From Cyanophora paradoxa (Eukaryota > Glaucocystophyceae > Cyanophorales > Cyanophoraceae), in the NCBI GenBank assembly GCA_004431415.1, contig QPMI01000520.1, positions 372,001-436,000 of the forward strand: a stretch of 64,000 bases of DNA, given 5' to 3'. This document shows, in pieces, positions 31,378 to 43,855 of the stretch. The translations under genes and the position numbers were made by a program. Under the pieces are notes generated by a model that ran no database searches, had not been told where the DNA came from, and was given only the letters and a program-made list of their open reading frames with translations. How positions within the stretch are numbered: position 1 is the first letter of the stretch; each line of letters begins with the position of its first letter.

Positions 31378-34300
31378 CTAGAGGGACCAGTCGCCGGAGA
31401 AGGCGTACCCGTAGATGGGAGCGAGCCAGTCCGGGAGGCGCCCCGGGCCCGACTCGAAGGACTTGATGAGGGCGGAGCGGCCGACCCCGAGCACGGCGCA
31501 GGAGAGGGTGAAGGCGACGGCCGCCGGCGCCGCCCCGCCCCGCTCGGAGACGGCGAGCGAGAGCTCGAAGGCCCGCGAGCCAATGTGGCGCACCAGGTAC
31601 TCGCGCACGTGGCTGCCCCGCGTCGGCGCCGGCGGGGCATGCAGGCTCCAGGCGAGGAGCGCGCGGCGGGGCCCGAGGTCGAACTCGAGGGCGGCGTACT
31701 CCCCCGGGCACTCGGCGCGCACCGTCAGGTTCCGCGTGGCGCCCCCGGGGCCCCGGCCCCGCTCGTCCGCGACGAGGGCGAGGGCGGGGCGGCTGTCCGA
31801 GGGGGCCGCGGGCGCCCACGCGGCGCCCCCGAGGTCGATGGCGTGGCCGCGGCCGTAGAGGCCGGCGGCGGGGTAGACGGCGGCGAGGGCGGCGCCGGTG
31901 TCGTTGACGGCGCGCCAGGGCCAGGGCCCCGCCTTCGAGGCCGGGAAGGCCGCCTCGAGGGCGCGGGAGAGGGCCGGCAGGTGCAACGGCCGCCCGTGGT
32001 CCATCGGCACCGCCAGCAGCCCCCGCGCCTCCAGCTTGACCCCCATCGCCCCCCCCGGGCCCGGCACCATCCGCACCATCTCGAGCACGACGAGCCGCTG
32101 CGGCGAGACGGTCAGCGGGCGCGGGGTGGAGGGGGGAGGGGCTGCCCGCCTTGGGGTGGTCGAGGGAGTAGGGGGGGCGGGCGAGGGAGGTGCCGGCGGC
32201 AACAAGAATGGACGTGAGGATGAGGGCGGCGGCGGCGAGGCGCAGCGGCCGCAGCAAATCGAAGTGCGTGGGGCGGGAGAGGGCGGGGAGGAAGGGGAGC
32301 AGGGGAACGAGGTGCCAGAGGGCGAGGCCGCCCACGATCGCCGCCAGCGCCACCTCGTTCATCGGGTCCGGGCCCCCGCGGCCCACTGCACCGCCCAGCC
32401 GTCAGAGGCAGCCGGCGGGGGGGCGGGCGGGAGGGCGCACTCATGGGGAGGAAGGTGCGGATGGTGCCGAGGGTGGCGGAGCCCGAGAGGGGCAGCGGGA
32501 GGAAGGCGACGAGGCAGGCCGCAAGGAGGGAGCGGGTGCGGGCCGCGATGGGCGTCCCGAGGAGGACGGCGGCGAGGCAGGCCGCGGCGGCGTGCGCGGC
32601 GGGGACGAAGGAGGCGCCGAGGCGGGCGGCGGCGGCGGCGGCGGCGAGGAGGACGAGGGTGGCGGCGGAGGAGAGGGCGCCGAAGACCTCGAGGGCGTAG
32701 CTGCTGCCCACGCGCCGCGACTGCACCCACAGCGCCCCCGCCACCGCCGGCAGCCCGTACCTGCCGCACCGTCAGCCCCCGCGGCCGGCGCACGGCGGGG
32801 GGGGGGGCGGGGGGTGTCGCACATGATGCACGCGAGGGGGAGGGAGCCGTACCTGCGGGGGGCGGTGAGGGCGGGGCGGGGGTCGGGGGTCGGGGGGTGG
32901 GGGCGCGGACCAGGCGAGCTGGCGGCCTGAGAGGACGAGGGAGGCGGCGAGGCCGGCGGAGGCGGCGAGGCCCGTGAGGGCGGCCAGCGCGTGCCAGGCC
33001 CCCGCCACGAGGGCGCCCCGCGCGAGGGCCCCCAGCGGGAGGGCGCGCGAGCGGGCGGCCAGGAAGGCCAGCGCCAGCAGGGCGAGCAGAGCCGCCACTG
33101 CGCCGCGCGCCGCCGCGCCGTCCGCCGAGTAGCGCACCACCGCCAGCCCGAAGAGGTCGAAGTAGACGAGCGGCGCCGGCGCCGGCGCCGGCGCCGAGGC
33201 GTTCAGCGCCGCCGTCGGGCGCGCCGCCGCGAGCTCCGGCCGGTTCACCACGTGCCGCACGAACGCCAGCGCTGCGTTCGTGCCCGCCTGAGCTCCGGGC
33301 GCGCCGGGCCGCGGGTTCGAGTCCGGGCGCGCACCGTTGTCGCCCGTGTGCTGGAGCGCCCCGGCGTCCACCGCATGCTCCAGCGAGTCCGACGGCTGCC
33401 CCGAAATTAGGGGTACACGGGCTGGGAGAGGGGGGGGAAAGGGGGTGCACGGTGTGGTAGGTGTAGCCGTCGTAGGGGGTGGCCCAGTCGAGGCCGGAGA
33501 GGCCGCCGAAGTCGCGGAAGATGCGGAAGTCGTCGTCTGCGGGGATGGCGCCCGACGAGAAGAGGTCCTGGCCGAGGGAGGAGGCGACGGGCCGGGGCAC
33601 GGAGGCGGCGTAGGCGTCGAGCAGCCAGCGCTCGCGGGGGCCCGCCTGGAAGAGCACCCCCGCCCGCGCCCGCCCCAGCGCCTCCAGGTTCAGGAACGCC
33701 CGCACGCTGCCGCCCCCGCGTCGGCCCCCGCCGGGGCCGGGGGGTGGGGGGGACGGGGGGCGCGCGCACTCCTTGGCCCAGGGGTGGGAGGCGAGGAACG
33801 CATGCGAGCCCTGGAGCCACATCTCCTCGGCGCCGTTGAAGAGCAGGACGACGTCGTGGAGCCAGGGGGTCGGCCCTGGGGCCTCCACCAGCGCCCGCGC
33901 CACCTCCAGCATCGCCGCCACGTGCGCCCCGGCGTCCGCCGCCCCGCGCGAGCCCGGCCCCGAGTCCACGTGCGTGTTCACCAGCAGCGCCGCCCCGCTG
34001 CCGCCCGGCGTGAGCCGCCCCGCCCCTGCCTCCCCGGGGGGCGCCGCGGTCGCCCCGACCTGGAGCGCGGGGAGCGGATGCGGGCCGCGAGGATCGGGAT
34101 GTTCGTGTAGTGGTTGACCAGGTCCGAGCTGCTCGCCCCCGCGCCCCGCCGCGCCCCGGTTGGCGGCGCCGGCGTCGCACTCCCGCGCGCGCGGCGCTCA
34201 CCGGACGAAGCGCTGCAGGTGGAACGACCCGGAGCCGTAGGTCAACGAAACCTCCAGCTGCTCCGCGCGTGAGTACGAGCGCAGAGCGCCGCGCAACGGG

Positions 34301-34844
34301 CGGGCGCGCGCGCGAGTCACCTTGAAGCCGTTAACGGCGTTCAGCGATTCCAGGGCGGACTTGACGTACGATATCGAGCGGTTGAACGCCGCAGTAAAGG
34401 GCAGCCGCTCGTGGTTGAGCGCTCTGCGCGACGGCCGCGATCAGGGCGAGCGCTCGACGCGGAACTCAGGCGAGCGACGTCGACCGGGGGATAGGGTGGA
34501 GGGCTCCGATCGACGCGACTCGCTCGCGGAGTGCACCTAAGATGGGGCAGAGCTCGCGCCTCCGAGAAGAGGCGATCGAAAGCCGATGCGGGCGCGGGCG
34601 TTGGGGTCGTCTCCGCGATTCGATGGCACAGCACGACGGCTGTCACTAAGGCGGCGAGGAATAGAAGAACGGGAAGAGTGGTCGAGAAGCTAATCGGCTT
34701 CTGCGGTTCGTAACGCGCATGGGCTTGCTGCGCATTTCTTCGATAGTACTCTGCCAGCGCGGCGTCATACTTGAGTGTAGCTTTTGTAGGACCTTTCTGT
34801 GTCGCTTGCGCATGCGCGCCCTGCTGCTTGCTGCGGCGCTTCAT
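31378..34844 (-). CDS. M28 family ER metallopeptidase, ERMP1/Fxna type
   Basis: Twelve exons (complement of 31378-32097, 32150-32385, 32441-32760, 32823-32852, 32911-33287, 33333-33395, 33451-33706, 33770-33997, 34060-34128, 34202-34257, 34321-34423 and 34537-34844) close to 921 residues, near the size of human ERMP1. One N-terminal membrane segment (about residues 50-75) precedes a lumenal M28 domain with the metal and catalytic motifs VNTHVDS, GAADAG, FNGAEE, LNLEALG and YTYHT. These are followed by several hydrophobic segments in the C-terminal half, as in ERMP1. Established knowledge: a zinc exopeptidase-fold protein of the ER membrane; its substrates are poorly known. All expected metal-ligand positions are present, so activity is plausible. 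Two introns (33288-33332 and 32098-32149) have GC donors. Exon 32823-32852 is only 30 nt. Confidence 0.88.
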
Positions 34845-35466
34845 CGCGCCGAATCGGTCGTGCCGACAACTCAAAACCGGTACCGGGGTCGACTCGGATC
34901 AAATTGCGTTGCAACGGCAGCGGTTAGCGCGTTGCGGCGGTTAACCTTGCATGCGCAAACAACGGCCGGCCGCGGGGGCCCCGGGCCCCTGGCCGGCAGG
35001 TATACGGCGATGCAGATTGCGCCGACGACCTCGACAGCACTAGCTATTGCTAGACTCTGAGAGTAGTTCCGTTGCAATTGCTGCGGACCGGATTGATTTT
35101 CGGATTCGAACGCTGCGCATGCCGCTGCCGCCTTGAATTTCAGTTTCAGCGCGCGCGCGCACGCCGTGGCGCGCGCCTGCCGGCCCCGGGCCCGGCGGCC
35201 TGCAGCTGGGAGCTGCAGACTGCACTGCAGCATTGGCCGGGCGCGCGCCGGCGCGCGCCCCGGGCCCGGGGAAAAGCCCCACTGGGCCATCTCGCGGATA
35301 TGAAGCTTGAGTCATGATCACTGAGCCGCGCCGACGCCGAATGCCGCACCAGCGACACACTTGCATACTATTTGATTTGCAATTGGGCGCCCCGATCGCG
35401 AGAGGAGGGACGGGGAGGATGGGGCCATGGGCTGCGGCGCTGTGGCGGCGCCGGCGGGAGCGGGGC
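34845..35466. other. Intergenic region with GC palindromes
   Basis: Upstream of the ERMP1-like gene and downstream of the P450 gene. It contains CCCGGGCCC-type palindromes near 34975-35000 and 35185-35275. No coding signal. Confidence 0.35.
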
Positions 35467-37157
35467 TCAGGCGTTAAGGGGGGCGGCGCGGGGCTGGAAG
35501 GAGAAGGCGAGGGGCGGCTGGGGCATCATGTTGACGTCGGGGAAGGTCTGCGGGGCGGCGGCGCGGGGCGGGGCCGAGGCCCAGCGGGCGGCCCGCAGCA
35601 GGGCGATCGCCACCAGCTTCATCTCGATGGTCGCCAGCTGCGAGCCGACGCACATCCGCGGGCCCCGCCCGAACGGCAGGTACGCCGTCGGGTGCGGCGG
35701 CGGCCCGCCGAGGAAGCGCTCCGGCTTGAAGGCGTGCGGCTCGGGCCAGAGCCGCGGGTGCCGGTGCATGAGCCAGGGGATCACGTACACCTGCGCGCGG
35801 TCGCGTCAGAGCGGAGCGGGGCGGCACGGAGGGCGGCGGGCGGTGCGGGCGGGCCTGGGTGCCGGCGGGGATGGCGTGCCCCTCGAGCTCGTCGTCGAGC
35901 TGCGCCTCGCGCTGCAGCAGCGGGAAGGGCGGGTACAGCCGCAGGCACTCCTGCGCGACCCGCCGCGTCAGGCCGGGAGGGCGCGGGGGCGGGCGGGGCC
36001 TCGCGGGGCGGGCCTTGACGACGGCGTCGAGGTACGGGAGGCGGTCGAGCTCCTGGCCGCTCTTGGGGCCCGCCCCCCCGGGGAAGGCCGCGGCGACCTC
36101 CGCCTCCACGCGCTCCCGCACCTCCGCGTGCTCCGCCAGCAGGTGAAGCAGCCACGTGCACGTCAGCGGCACCGTCTGCGCGGCCCCGCGATGATCAGAC
36201 GGGCTCGAGAAGAGGCGGGGGCGGGGGCGGGGCGGGGCGGGGCGGGCGGGCCTGGGTGGACGCCATGACGAGGCCGAGGACCTTGCCGAAGTACTGGAAC
36301 TTGGAAAGGCCGCGGCGGGTGACCCAGGCGTGCACCCAGGTCGTCTCCCCGTGCGCCACCTCCCAGTCGTCCAGGTGCCGCACGAGGCGCCGCCCGAACC
36401 CGATGAGGCGCGCCACGTCCACCAGGAAGAGGAAGTTGCGGGGCCAGTTCCACCACGCCCGCACGGGGTCGAGCAGCCGCTTCGTGAACTCGACGCCGGC
36501 GCGCTTGATGGTCTCCGCCACGCCCCGCGTCTCCCCCGTGTACTCGAAGAGGATGAACGTGTTGAGGCGCACGAACATCTCCTGCAGCCGCCCGTGCACA
36601 TCCACCCGCCCCGCCCCGCCCCGCGCCGCGTCCTCCAGCACGATCCCCACGAACTCGTCGATGGCGCGCGTGATCTCCCCGAACTTGGACTCGACGATGA
36701 GGTGGAAGCGCTTCCGCGTCGCGTCCGCCGCCTCGTCGACTTGCGCGTGCAGCTCGATCGCCGCCTGGCTCTCCACGCCCCTGCTCACGACCTTGGAGCG
36801 GTAGCCGACGTAGCGCGGCTTGACGTACGCGTCGCCGCCGGCCAGCGCGCGGCGCACGCCCTCCTCGGTGTTGTACACGAGGAATGGCGTGTGCCCGATC
36901 CAGAAGAGCGTCGCAGGGCCCTGCTCCGCGTACGTGTAGATCGTCTTGTAGTAGTTGCGCTTGAGGCAGAGGTTCCCGACGATGAAGGCGGGGTCCGGGC
37001 CCGGCAGCGTTTTCCCGGCCGCGTTCCGCATCGAGTTGCGCGTCTTCGCCACCTTCCGCCGGAAGCGGATGTAGTTGAAGAGAATCGCGGCGACAGCGGC
37101 GCCGGCCGCGATGACGACTCCGCGCGGCGGGGCGCGGCTCAGAGCCGCGGGCAGCAT
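35467..37157 (-). CDS. Cytochrome P450
   Basis: Four exons (complement of 35467-35790, 35855-35950, 36014-36175 and 36252-37157) give 495 residues, a normal P450 length. An N-terminal hydrophobic anchor is followed by a basic and Pro-containing segment (TLPGPDPAFIVGNL), then the K-helix ExxR in ECLRLYPP, the PERF-type KPERF, and the heme loop FGRGPRMCVG with the axial Cys near residue 437. The I-helix, usually AGxDT, reads STQTVPLT, so the oxygen-activating Thr region is atypical. Role: heme monooxygenase or related enzyme, probably ER-bound; substrate unknown. All three introns begin with GC, each in the context (A/C)AG-GCCCGCC. Confidence 0.92.
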
Positions 37158-37459
37158 GGCTCCGGGGCGACGGCGGCGGCGACGCCGACGATAGAAGCTG
37201 CAACGTACGCCGGCCGCGGTCTCTCGCGCGGTCGTAGGCTTCGGCCGCTGTGGTGGCGCGCAGAGTTGCGTGCCGGCTCGCCGACGGGTGCGTTGCGGCG
37301 CGGCGCACTGAACTCCTTTGGCGCCGATGATGTGCTGAGTGGTGGCTGGCCTCACGGACGCGCGCTGCGGCTCGGAGTGACGACAGAGGTGGGGGGACAA
37401 GCAGCGGGGGGGCACACAAAATCGGTCGTGCGTCGGAGGGCGAAGAGCAGCCCGCCGCG
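37158..37459. promoter_or_regulatory. Divergent promoter region, P450 / TRAPPC10
   Basis: About 300 bp between the two start codons, so both promoters must fit here. No motif stands out. Confidence 0.4.
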
Positions 37460-40400
37460 ATGGCTGCCGATGACGGCGGGCTCGTCATACAAGGTGCTCG
37501 CGCGCGCCCGCCAGAGTCGCCTGCTCGCCCCGATTGCGACCGACTCGCGCGCCAGTCGAGGACGAGTTCGGTGTCTGGCACTACATCGAGCGCGAGCTGT
37601 CGCAGCAGCTGCCGCTCCGGAACGTGGTATGGCACTCTCGGGTGTTCGACAGGCTGCCGCTCCGCTTCGTGCTGCGGTCTGCCGCGGAGGAGCAGCCGCC
37701 AGCCGACGCCTCTACGGCGCTCGGGGCTTCCCGCACGCCCTCGCTCTACATGTACCTGCTCAAATGCGATGTGCGGGCGCCGCGCTACGCCGGCCGCTTC
37801 CCCGGCTAAGCGGCGGGCGCGCAGGACCCGGACCTGTTCAAGGACAAGCTGAAGCCGCGGCTGAGGGCGTGGCTGGACGCGCAGGCGGAGCGGCAGCGCG
37901 AGTGGATCGTGGTATACGTGCCTGTCGTCTACCGGTCGAAGACGCCCGCCCAGAAGGACCTGGTGGACAAGAACGCCCGCAAGATCTTCGACCGCATCAA
38001 GACTGACTTCAACATGCCGCCCCACAGGCGCCCCGCCCGCCCGCCTGCCCCGCGCGCCGCCCCGGGCCGCAGCGGTCTGACCGGGGCGCGGCGCGCAGGC
38101 TGACGAAGCTGGCGCTGGACGAGGGGGACCGGGGGGCGTGGGAGGAGCTGGTGGGGCGCCTGAAGGACGCGGCGCTCTCGGGCCTCGAGGCGCGCTGCGG
38201 CGTCCAGGAGCGCGAGGCCGCCCGCCTCGCCACCACCTGGCAGCAGGCGCGCTTCGCCCCTGCGTGACCCGCCCCGACCCGCGCCGATCCGATGCGCGGG
38301 GCAGGCCGGCTGGGGCTTCGGGGCGTACTTCCTGCAGCGGGAGGCGGTTGCGCTGGCGCAGGAGCAGCTGCGGCGGGGCGAGGAGGCCTTGAAACACTAC
38401 GACGAGCTCGAGGCCGCCTTCAACGAGCACGGCGCGCCCCTTCCCGTCTCGCCTCCAACCGCGCTGCGCCTCAGAGGGCTCGCGTTCTTACGCGCTGGGG
38501 GGCAGCGGGGCGGCTGGCGGGGGCCGGCCAGCGGCCCTTCCCCGCCTTCGGGGGCCTCGCCGAGGGCGACGACTCCGGCGACCTCCTCCTCACCGCCCCG
38601 GCCCCGGCCCCGCCCCCGCCCCCGCCCCCGGCCCCGGCCCCGGCCCCGCCGGCCCCCGAGGGCGCCCCGCCCGCGCCGTCCCCGCGCCGTCCCCGTCCCG
38701 CCCGCCGCGCCGGCGGGGCGGCCGGCGGGGTGGCGGTGGGGGGCGGAAGGCGTACCGGCAGCTGATCGCGTCGGGGGAGATCACTGAGTTCGACTTCCGC
38801 TCGTACCTCTTCGCCCGCCAGTCCGCTGTGCGCCCCTGCCCGCGCCGGCCCCCGGGCTCCCCTGAGGCGGCGGCAGCTGCTGCTGGGCCTGCGGAAGCCC
38901 TGGGAGTGGGCGGAGCGGGCCCACGCCTTCATCCGCTCCATGCGGACCCTCCTCCGCGCGCACCGCGTGCGCCGCGCCCCGCCCCCGCCGGCCCCGCCGC
39001 GCCCCGCTGAGGTGCGCCGCAGGGGGAGCTCGCGCGGTACTTCCCCGAGGTGTGGACGTACGGGCGTGCGTGGGGCGGCGGCCGCCGCCGAGCGCGCCCT
39101 CGCCGACCTCGTCGACGCCACCGCCCGCCCCGCCTCCGGTCCCCCGCCCCGCGCCCGCCACCCCGACCACACTGACCCCCGCAGCGCCGGCCGGCGTGCC
39201 GCCGCCGGTGCCCCCGACGGCGACGAACAAGGTGCAGATGAAGCAGGCGCTCGCCCCGCTCCACCTCCTCGCCCGCCACGTCGTGCGGCCCCGCCCCCGC
39301 GCCGCCCCCGCCTCGCCCCCGCCCGTTTAACGCCGGCCGGGGACGCCAGCTCTCGCGCATCCACGCCTCCCTGCAAGCGACGGCGGCGGCCTCGCCGGGG
39401 CCGGCGGACGGGAGCGCGCACGGCGGTTCGCGCTCGGGCTCGGCGACGGGCCCGCAGCCGGCGCGCTACAACACCTCCCTGCCGCCCTGCGAGTTCCGCC
39501 ACCCCTCGCTGCGCGCCTCCCTCGCCTCCCCGGCCGCCTACACCGAGGCCTACATCGTCCGCGCCCCGCCCTCGCACCCCGTCGCGGGGGCGCGGCGCGA
39601 CGGCGGGGGCGCAGACGCTGACGCGGGCGGCGGCGGAGGGGACGCGCTTCGGGGCGCAGAACCTGCGCGAGCGCTGCATGGCGCGCTTCGCAGCGGAGCT
39701 CGGCCTCGCCCTCTTGTCCGCCCCTGGCCCCGCCCCCTGCCCTCGCCCCGCCCCCGCTGAGCGGCGAGCGGCGGGCAGCGAGGAGCGGCGGTACACGGAC
39801 GCGATCGACCCGCTGCGGAAGGCGGTGGGGCAGGCGGGGCAGGACGGCTGGCTCCCGCTGCTGCGCGTCCTCCGGCCCCGCCTCGCCGTCTGCGAGCGCC
39901 ACTGCGGCGAAAGCGAGGCCCTCGTCCTCTCCTGCGCCTGGCTCCTCTCCCCGGCCGCCCGCGCCCCGGCCCCGCCCCCGCTCCTGCCCCCGCCCCCGCT
40001 CCCCGGCGTGGACCCCTCCGGGGGCGAAGAGGCCCGCACCCTCCACTACCTCGTGCGCCCTTCCCGCCCCGCCCGCCCCGCCCGCGCTGACGCCGGCGGC
40101 CCCAGGCGGAACTCTGCCGCGCCGCCCGCGAGGTCACGACCCCCGGTGGGTCCCCGCCCCGCCCCGCCTCGCGCCGCCCCGCCCCGGCCGGGCCGCTCAC
40201 GGGGGAGGCGCAGTGACGTGCGAGCTGCAGTCGATCCTCTCGGCGGTCGTCGCGCCCCTGGAGGGGAGCGCGCTGCCGCTGCGGGCGGCGGCGGGGGAGG
40301 CGCTGTGCCTGCGGGCGCTGCTGCGCTCGGCCCTCCCTGCGCCCCTGCGCGTGGACGCGCTGGCCGTCCGCTTCCGGCCCCACGAGGCCCCCGAGGGGCC

Positions 40401-42418
40401 CCCCGCCCGCGACGCCGCCCCTTCGAGGTCTCCTTCCCGTACCCGCCACCGGCCCCGCCCCGGCCCCTCCCGCCCCCGCGCCCGGGCTCCTCCCCGGCCG
40501 GCGGCCTCCCCGCCGGCGCCCTCGCGTCGGCCTCGTCGCCGGCGCTGCTGCCGACGGCGTCGGCCTCGGCCGGCCTGCAGCGGTCGAGCACCGTCGGGGG
40601 CCGCGAGGAGGGGCCCCTCACCGTGCCCCCCGGCGAGTCGGAGGTGCTGCTGCGGGGCCGCGCCGCCCGCCCGGGCCTCTACGCCGCCGACCGCGTCACC
40701 GCCACCATCGGCCTCGTCACCTTCGCCGAGGCCATCGGCCCCGCCGCCCCCGCCCCCTTCCCCGCCCCCGCCCCGACTCCCCCTCCTCCGCCCCGCCGGC
40801 CTCCTACGTGCCCCTCTCCCCGGCCCTCGCCCTCCACCAGTCCCACTCCTTCAACCTCGGCGCCGCCCCGGCCCCGGCGCCCCCCGCGCCGCCCCTCCTC
40901 CTGCAGATCGCGCCGCGCAAGGCGGGGGCGACGGTCTCGGTGCGGGCGCCGGGTTGCGTCTTCCGGGGCCAGCGGGGGGCGCTGGAGGTGGAGGTCGCGA
41001 GCGCCGGGGAGGCGGTGGAGGAGGGGGCCCTCCTGCGCGTCGCCGCCCCCCCGGGGCTCGCCCTCCACGCCTCCCACGCCTCCTTCCTCCTCGCCTCCGC
41101 CCCCCGCGGCACCCCGCCCGCCCTCCGCCCCGCCCCGCCCCCCGAGCACGACGGCGCCCTCCGCCTCCCCGCCATCGCCCCCGGCGCCTCCCTGCGGCTC
41201 CTCCTCCCCGCCGCCGCCTCCCGGGCGCTCCCCGCGGGCAGCACCCGCTGGGGGCCACCCTCGAGTACCGCTGCGGGGGCGTCCAGCAGACGGCCGCCGC
41301 GCCGGCCGCGGAGGTCGCCGCCTGCGACCCCTTCGCCGCCGAGCACGCCCTCCACGCCTTCGACGACCGGCGCGCCGGCGCCCGTCTCTGAGCCGCCCGC
41401 GCCCGCCCTGCCGCCCCGCTGACCCCACGGCGGCGGCGGCAGGATGATCGCGCAGGTGACGCTGCGGTGCGTGGCTGCGGCGGCGCTGCGCATCCACGAC
41501 TACAGCGTGCGGACGTCGCCCCTCTGGTCCATCGTCACCGACGTCAACGCCCCGCTCCGCAACTCCGTGCGCCCCGCCAGGCCGCAGCGCCCCGCTCCGC
41601 TTCGGCTGAACGGCCGGCGCGGCGCAGGCGATGGCGCCGGGGCAGCTCACCTCGATGCTCTTCGAGCTGGGCGTGGAGGAGGAGGGCGCGCCGCCTCCGC
41701 CCGAGGGCGCGCAGGAGACGCCCCACGGCGGCGCCGAGGGGACGTCGGCGGCGGCGCACCACGCCGGCGCCGAGTGGCCGCTGGGGCGGGGCGGGGAGGG
41801 GGCGGCGGAGGGGCCCCACGAGGCGGCCGCCCGCGGCTCGGGGCCCCTCTTCGAGCTCCGCGTCGAGTTCAGCGTCCTCGAGGAGCCCGCCCCCTCCCCC
41901 GCCTCCACCTCGTCGGCCCCCGCGACCTTCTTCTTCACATACGCCGTCCCCGCGCACGCCCTGCCCAGCGTCTGGTACGAGGTGGAGGCGGCGTGCGGCG
42001 AGGAGGCCTGCACCGTGGGCGCGCCGCGCCCCTCGACGTCGCCGTCCGCTGCCGCGCGCCGCTGGCGGCGCCGGGCGGGCGGGCGCGGGAGGTCACGGTG
42101 GTGATCGAGGGGGACGCCGCGCTCTGGATGCTCTGCGGGCGCCGCCGGCGGGCGATGGCGCTGGAGCCCGGGGAGACGCGGCGGCTGCAGTGCCGCATCA
42201 TCCCCCTCGTGCCGGGGCACCTCCCCCTCCCCACCGTCTCCCTGCGCCCCCGCGCCCCCCCGGGCGCCCCCGTCCCCGGCACAGCTCCCGGCGCCACCTC
42301 CGCCCCCCGCCCCGACGACTTCGTCGTCCTCGAGAGCCCCGCGCACCACGTCCGCGTCCTGCCCCCGCCCCTCCTCGCCGCCCCCGCCGCCCCCGTGCCC
42401 CCGCCCCTCGCCGTCTAG
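37460..42418 (+). CDS. TRAPPC10: TRAPP II complex subunit TRAPPC10 (Trs130)
   Basis: Exons resolved in phase from the start: 37460-37493, 37556-37770, 37825-38027, 38099-38255, 38305-38431, 38506-38594, 38750-38827, 38877-38966, 39023-39122, 39185-39282, 39350-39556, 39615-39715, 39779-40052, 40106-40145 and from 40214. At the end, to 41566, 41628-42014 and 42092-42418. The stretch 40380-41440 is clearly coding but its splicing is unresolved. Landmarks of the family: VWHSRVFDRLP near residue 35, LYMYLLKCD, EWIVVYVPVVYRS, GWGFGAYFLQREA with YDELEAAF, DFRSYLFARQ, a TPR-like middle and the C-terminal beta domain (TLRCV, PLWSIV, VPGHLPLPTVSL). TRAPPC10 is part of the Golgi Rab-activating TRAPPII tether. 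Five introns (from 38028, 38256, 38432, 38595 and 39123) have GC donors. Confidence 0.88.
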
Positions 42419-42467
42419 CTCGACCTAGTCTTTCCCTTGTAGTACAGCACGAAGGTGGAAGCGGCGG

Positions 42468-43855
42468 CTACCGGCCGCCCCAGCGTTCGAGGTTGCGCTG
42501 AGAGGGGGTCCCCATGGGGTTGCGCGCGAACCTGCCGCCGGCTTCAGCGCGCGCTGCAGCGCGACGCTGCGCGAGTGGGACGGGGCGCACTCGATGCGGA
42601 GGCCGCCGCGCTCGCTGGAGGGGAGCATCACCCCCTGCAGTCCCCGCATCGCCTCCGCCGCCGCCTCCGTCGACTGCCCCGGCCCCGCTCAGCGGCGGCG
42701 GGGCGGCGGCGGTGCCTGGCGAACTGCGCACCACGAAGCCAGCGAAGGCTACCGGGAGCACCTGCGGGTTCTCGTTGTTCAGGCGCAACCGCTGGAAGCC
42801 CGGGAAGCTGCCCGCAGGGTTACAAAGCAGACGAGCAGGCGAGAAGGGCGGGCGTGCTTGTTGAGGGCGGTGCGGAGCTCGCTCTCGGTGCACGTCTGGC
42901 CGAGGTTCGCGATGAAAAGCGTCGGGCCGGCCCCCGGCATCTGCGCCAGCGCGGCCGCCGCCGGGCTGACCGCCACCGGCCCCTTGTCCCCGCCGCCCAC
43001 AACGCCCACGCTCGCGCTGCTGCCCGCGGCGTCGGCGCAGATGGGCGACGCGAGCCCTGGAGGACCGCGCGCACGGTGGGTACCCAACGTCGCGGCTGCG
43101 CTTCTCCGGCGGCCGATCGCTCTCGAAGTCTACGCCGACGTCAAGCTATACCGGGAAAGAGAAGTCGAGTCCCGCGCCGGGCGCTAGCTAGAGATAGCAG
43201 AGCCGGGGCGCGGCATACGGGGCGGGGGAGGGCCGAGCCGGGCAAGGAGGGGAGGGCTGCGAACCGCGTCTCCGCTTCACGCGCGAGTTCTTCTTGGCCT
43301 CCTCTATCCGGATGCGCATGTTCAGATCCACGTCGAACACAACACCCTGCATCTTCTCCATTGCGTCCAGCGCCGCCCCGCGCGAGTAGAACGTGACGAA
43401 CGCGACGGGCTGCCGCGCGTCAGCGGCAGCTGCATTCAAGAGCGACGGGGCGCACGAAGCGGCCTGAGATCTTGGTGTAGCTCGACTCGTAGCCCGGCGC
43501 GAAGCGGAACGCATTGAAGACCTCTGCGCCGGCGTTAGCGGCGGCCGCGATGGTGCAGTACCGTGCAGAGCTTGCCTCGATCCGTCACGTCGGCGGGGAG
43601 GCCCGAGACGAAGAGCGTGCGTATTTCGCCTCGGTCGTCGTCCGAATCCGCGTAGTCGTCGTGGCGGGCATCGGGGCGCGCTCCGCGGTCGTCTCCGTCT
43701 GACCGGTGCACGGACTCCTCACGGTGCGCGTCGGGCGGCGGCGCGGGCTGCTCGGCCTCCGCGCGGGTCGGGTGTGGGTCGGGCGGCAGCGCGGGCTCCT
43801 CTACCTCGTCGCTTCCGCGCTCCTCGCGCCGCTCCTCCTGAGCTTCGCCGCTCAT
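42468..43855 (-). CDS. Two-RRM RNA-binding protein of the RBPMS / Scw1 type
   Basis: Seven exons (complement of 42468-42531, 42591-42673, 42735-42807, 42858-43056, 43265-43409, 43456-43523 and 43576-43855) close to 303 residues. After an acidic, His/Asp-rich N-terminus comes RRM1 (RTLFVSGLPADVTDREVF ... PVAFVTF) and then RRM2 (PTLFIANLGQTCTESEL ... VPVAFAGF ... LRIEFARNPMG, with the first strand RNP2-like and VAFAGF RNP1-like). The GLP/D..R pattern and the end EFARNPMG are typical of RBPMS, Couch potato and fungal Scw1/Whi3. Role: post-transcriptional control of mRNAs, inferred. The stop is only 49 bp from the TRAPPC10 stop. Introns 43524-43575 and 42808-42857 have GC donors, the first in the classical AG-GCAAG context. 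Confidence 0.85.

Noticed and set aside
33305-33335. GGGTTCGAGTCC as the T-loop of a tRNA gene
   Set aside because: It lies in a 45-nt intron and exon edge of the ERMP1-like gene; no acceptor or anticodon stems pair.
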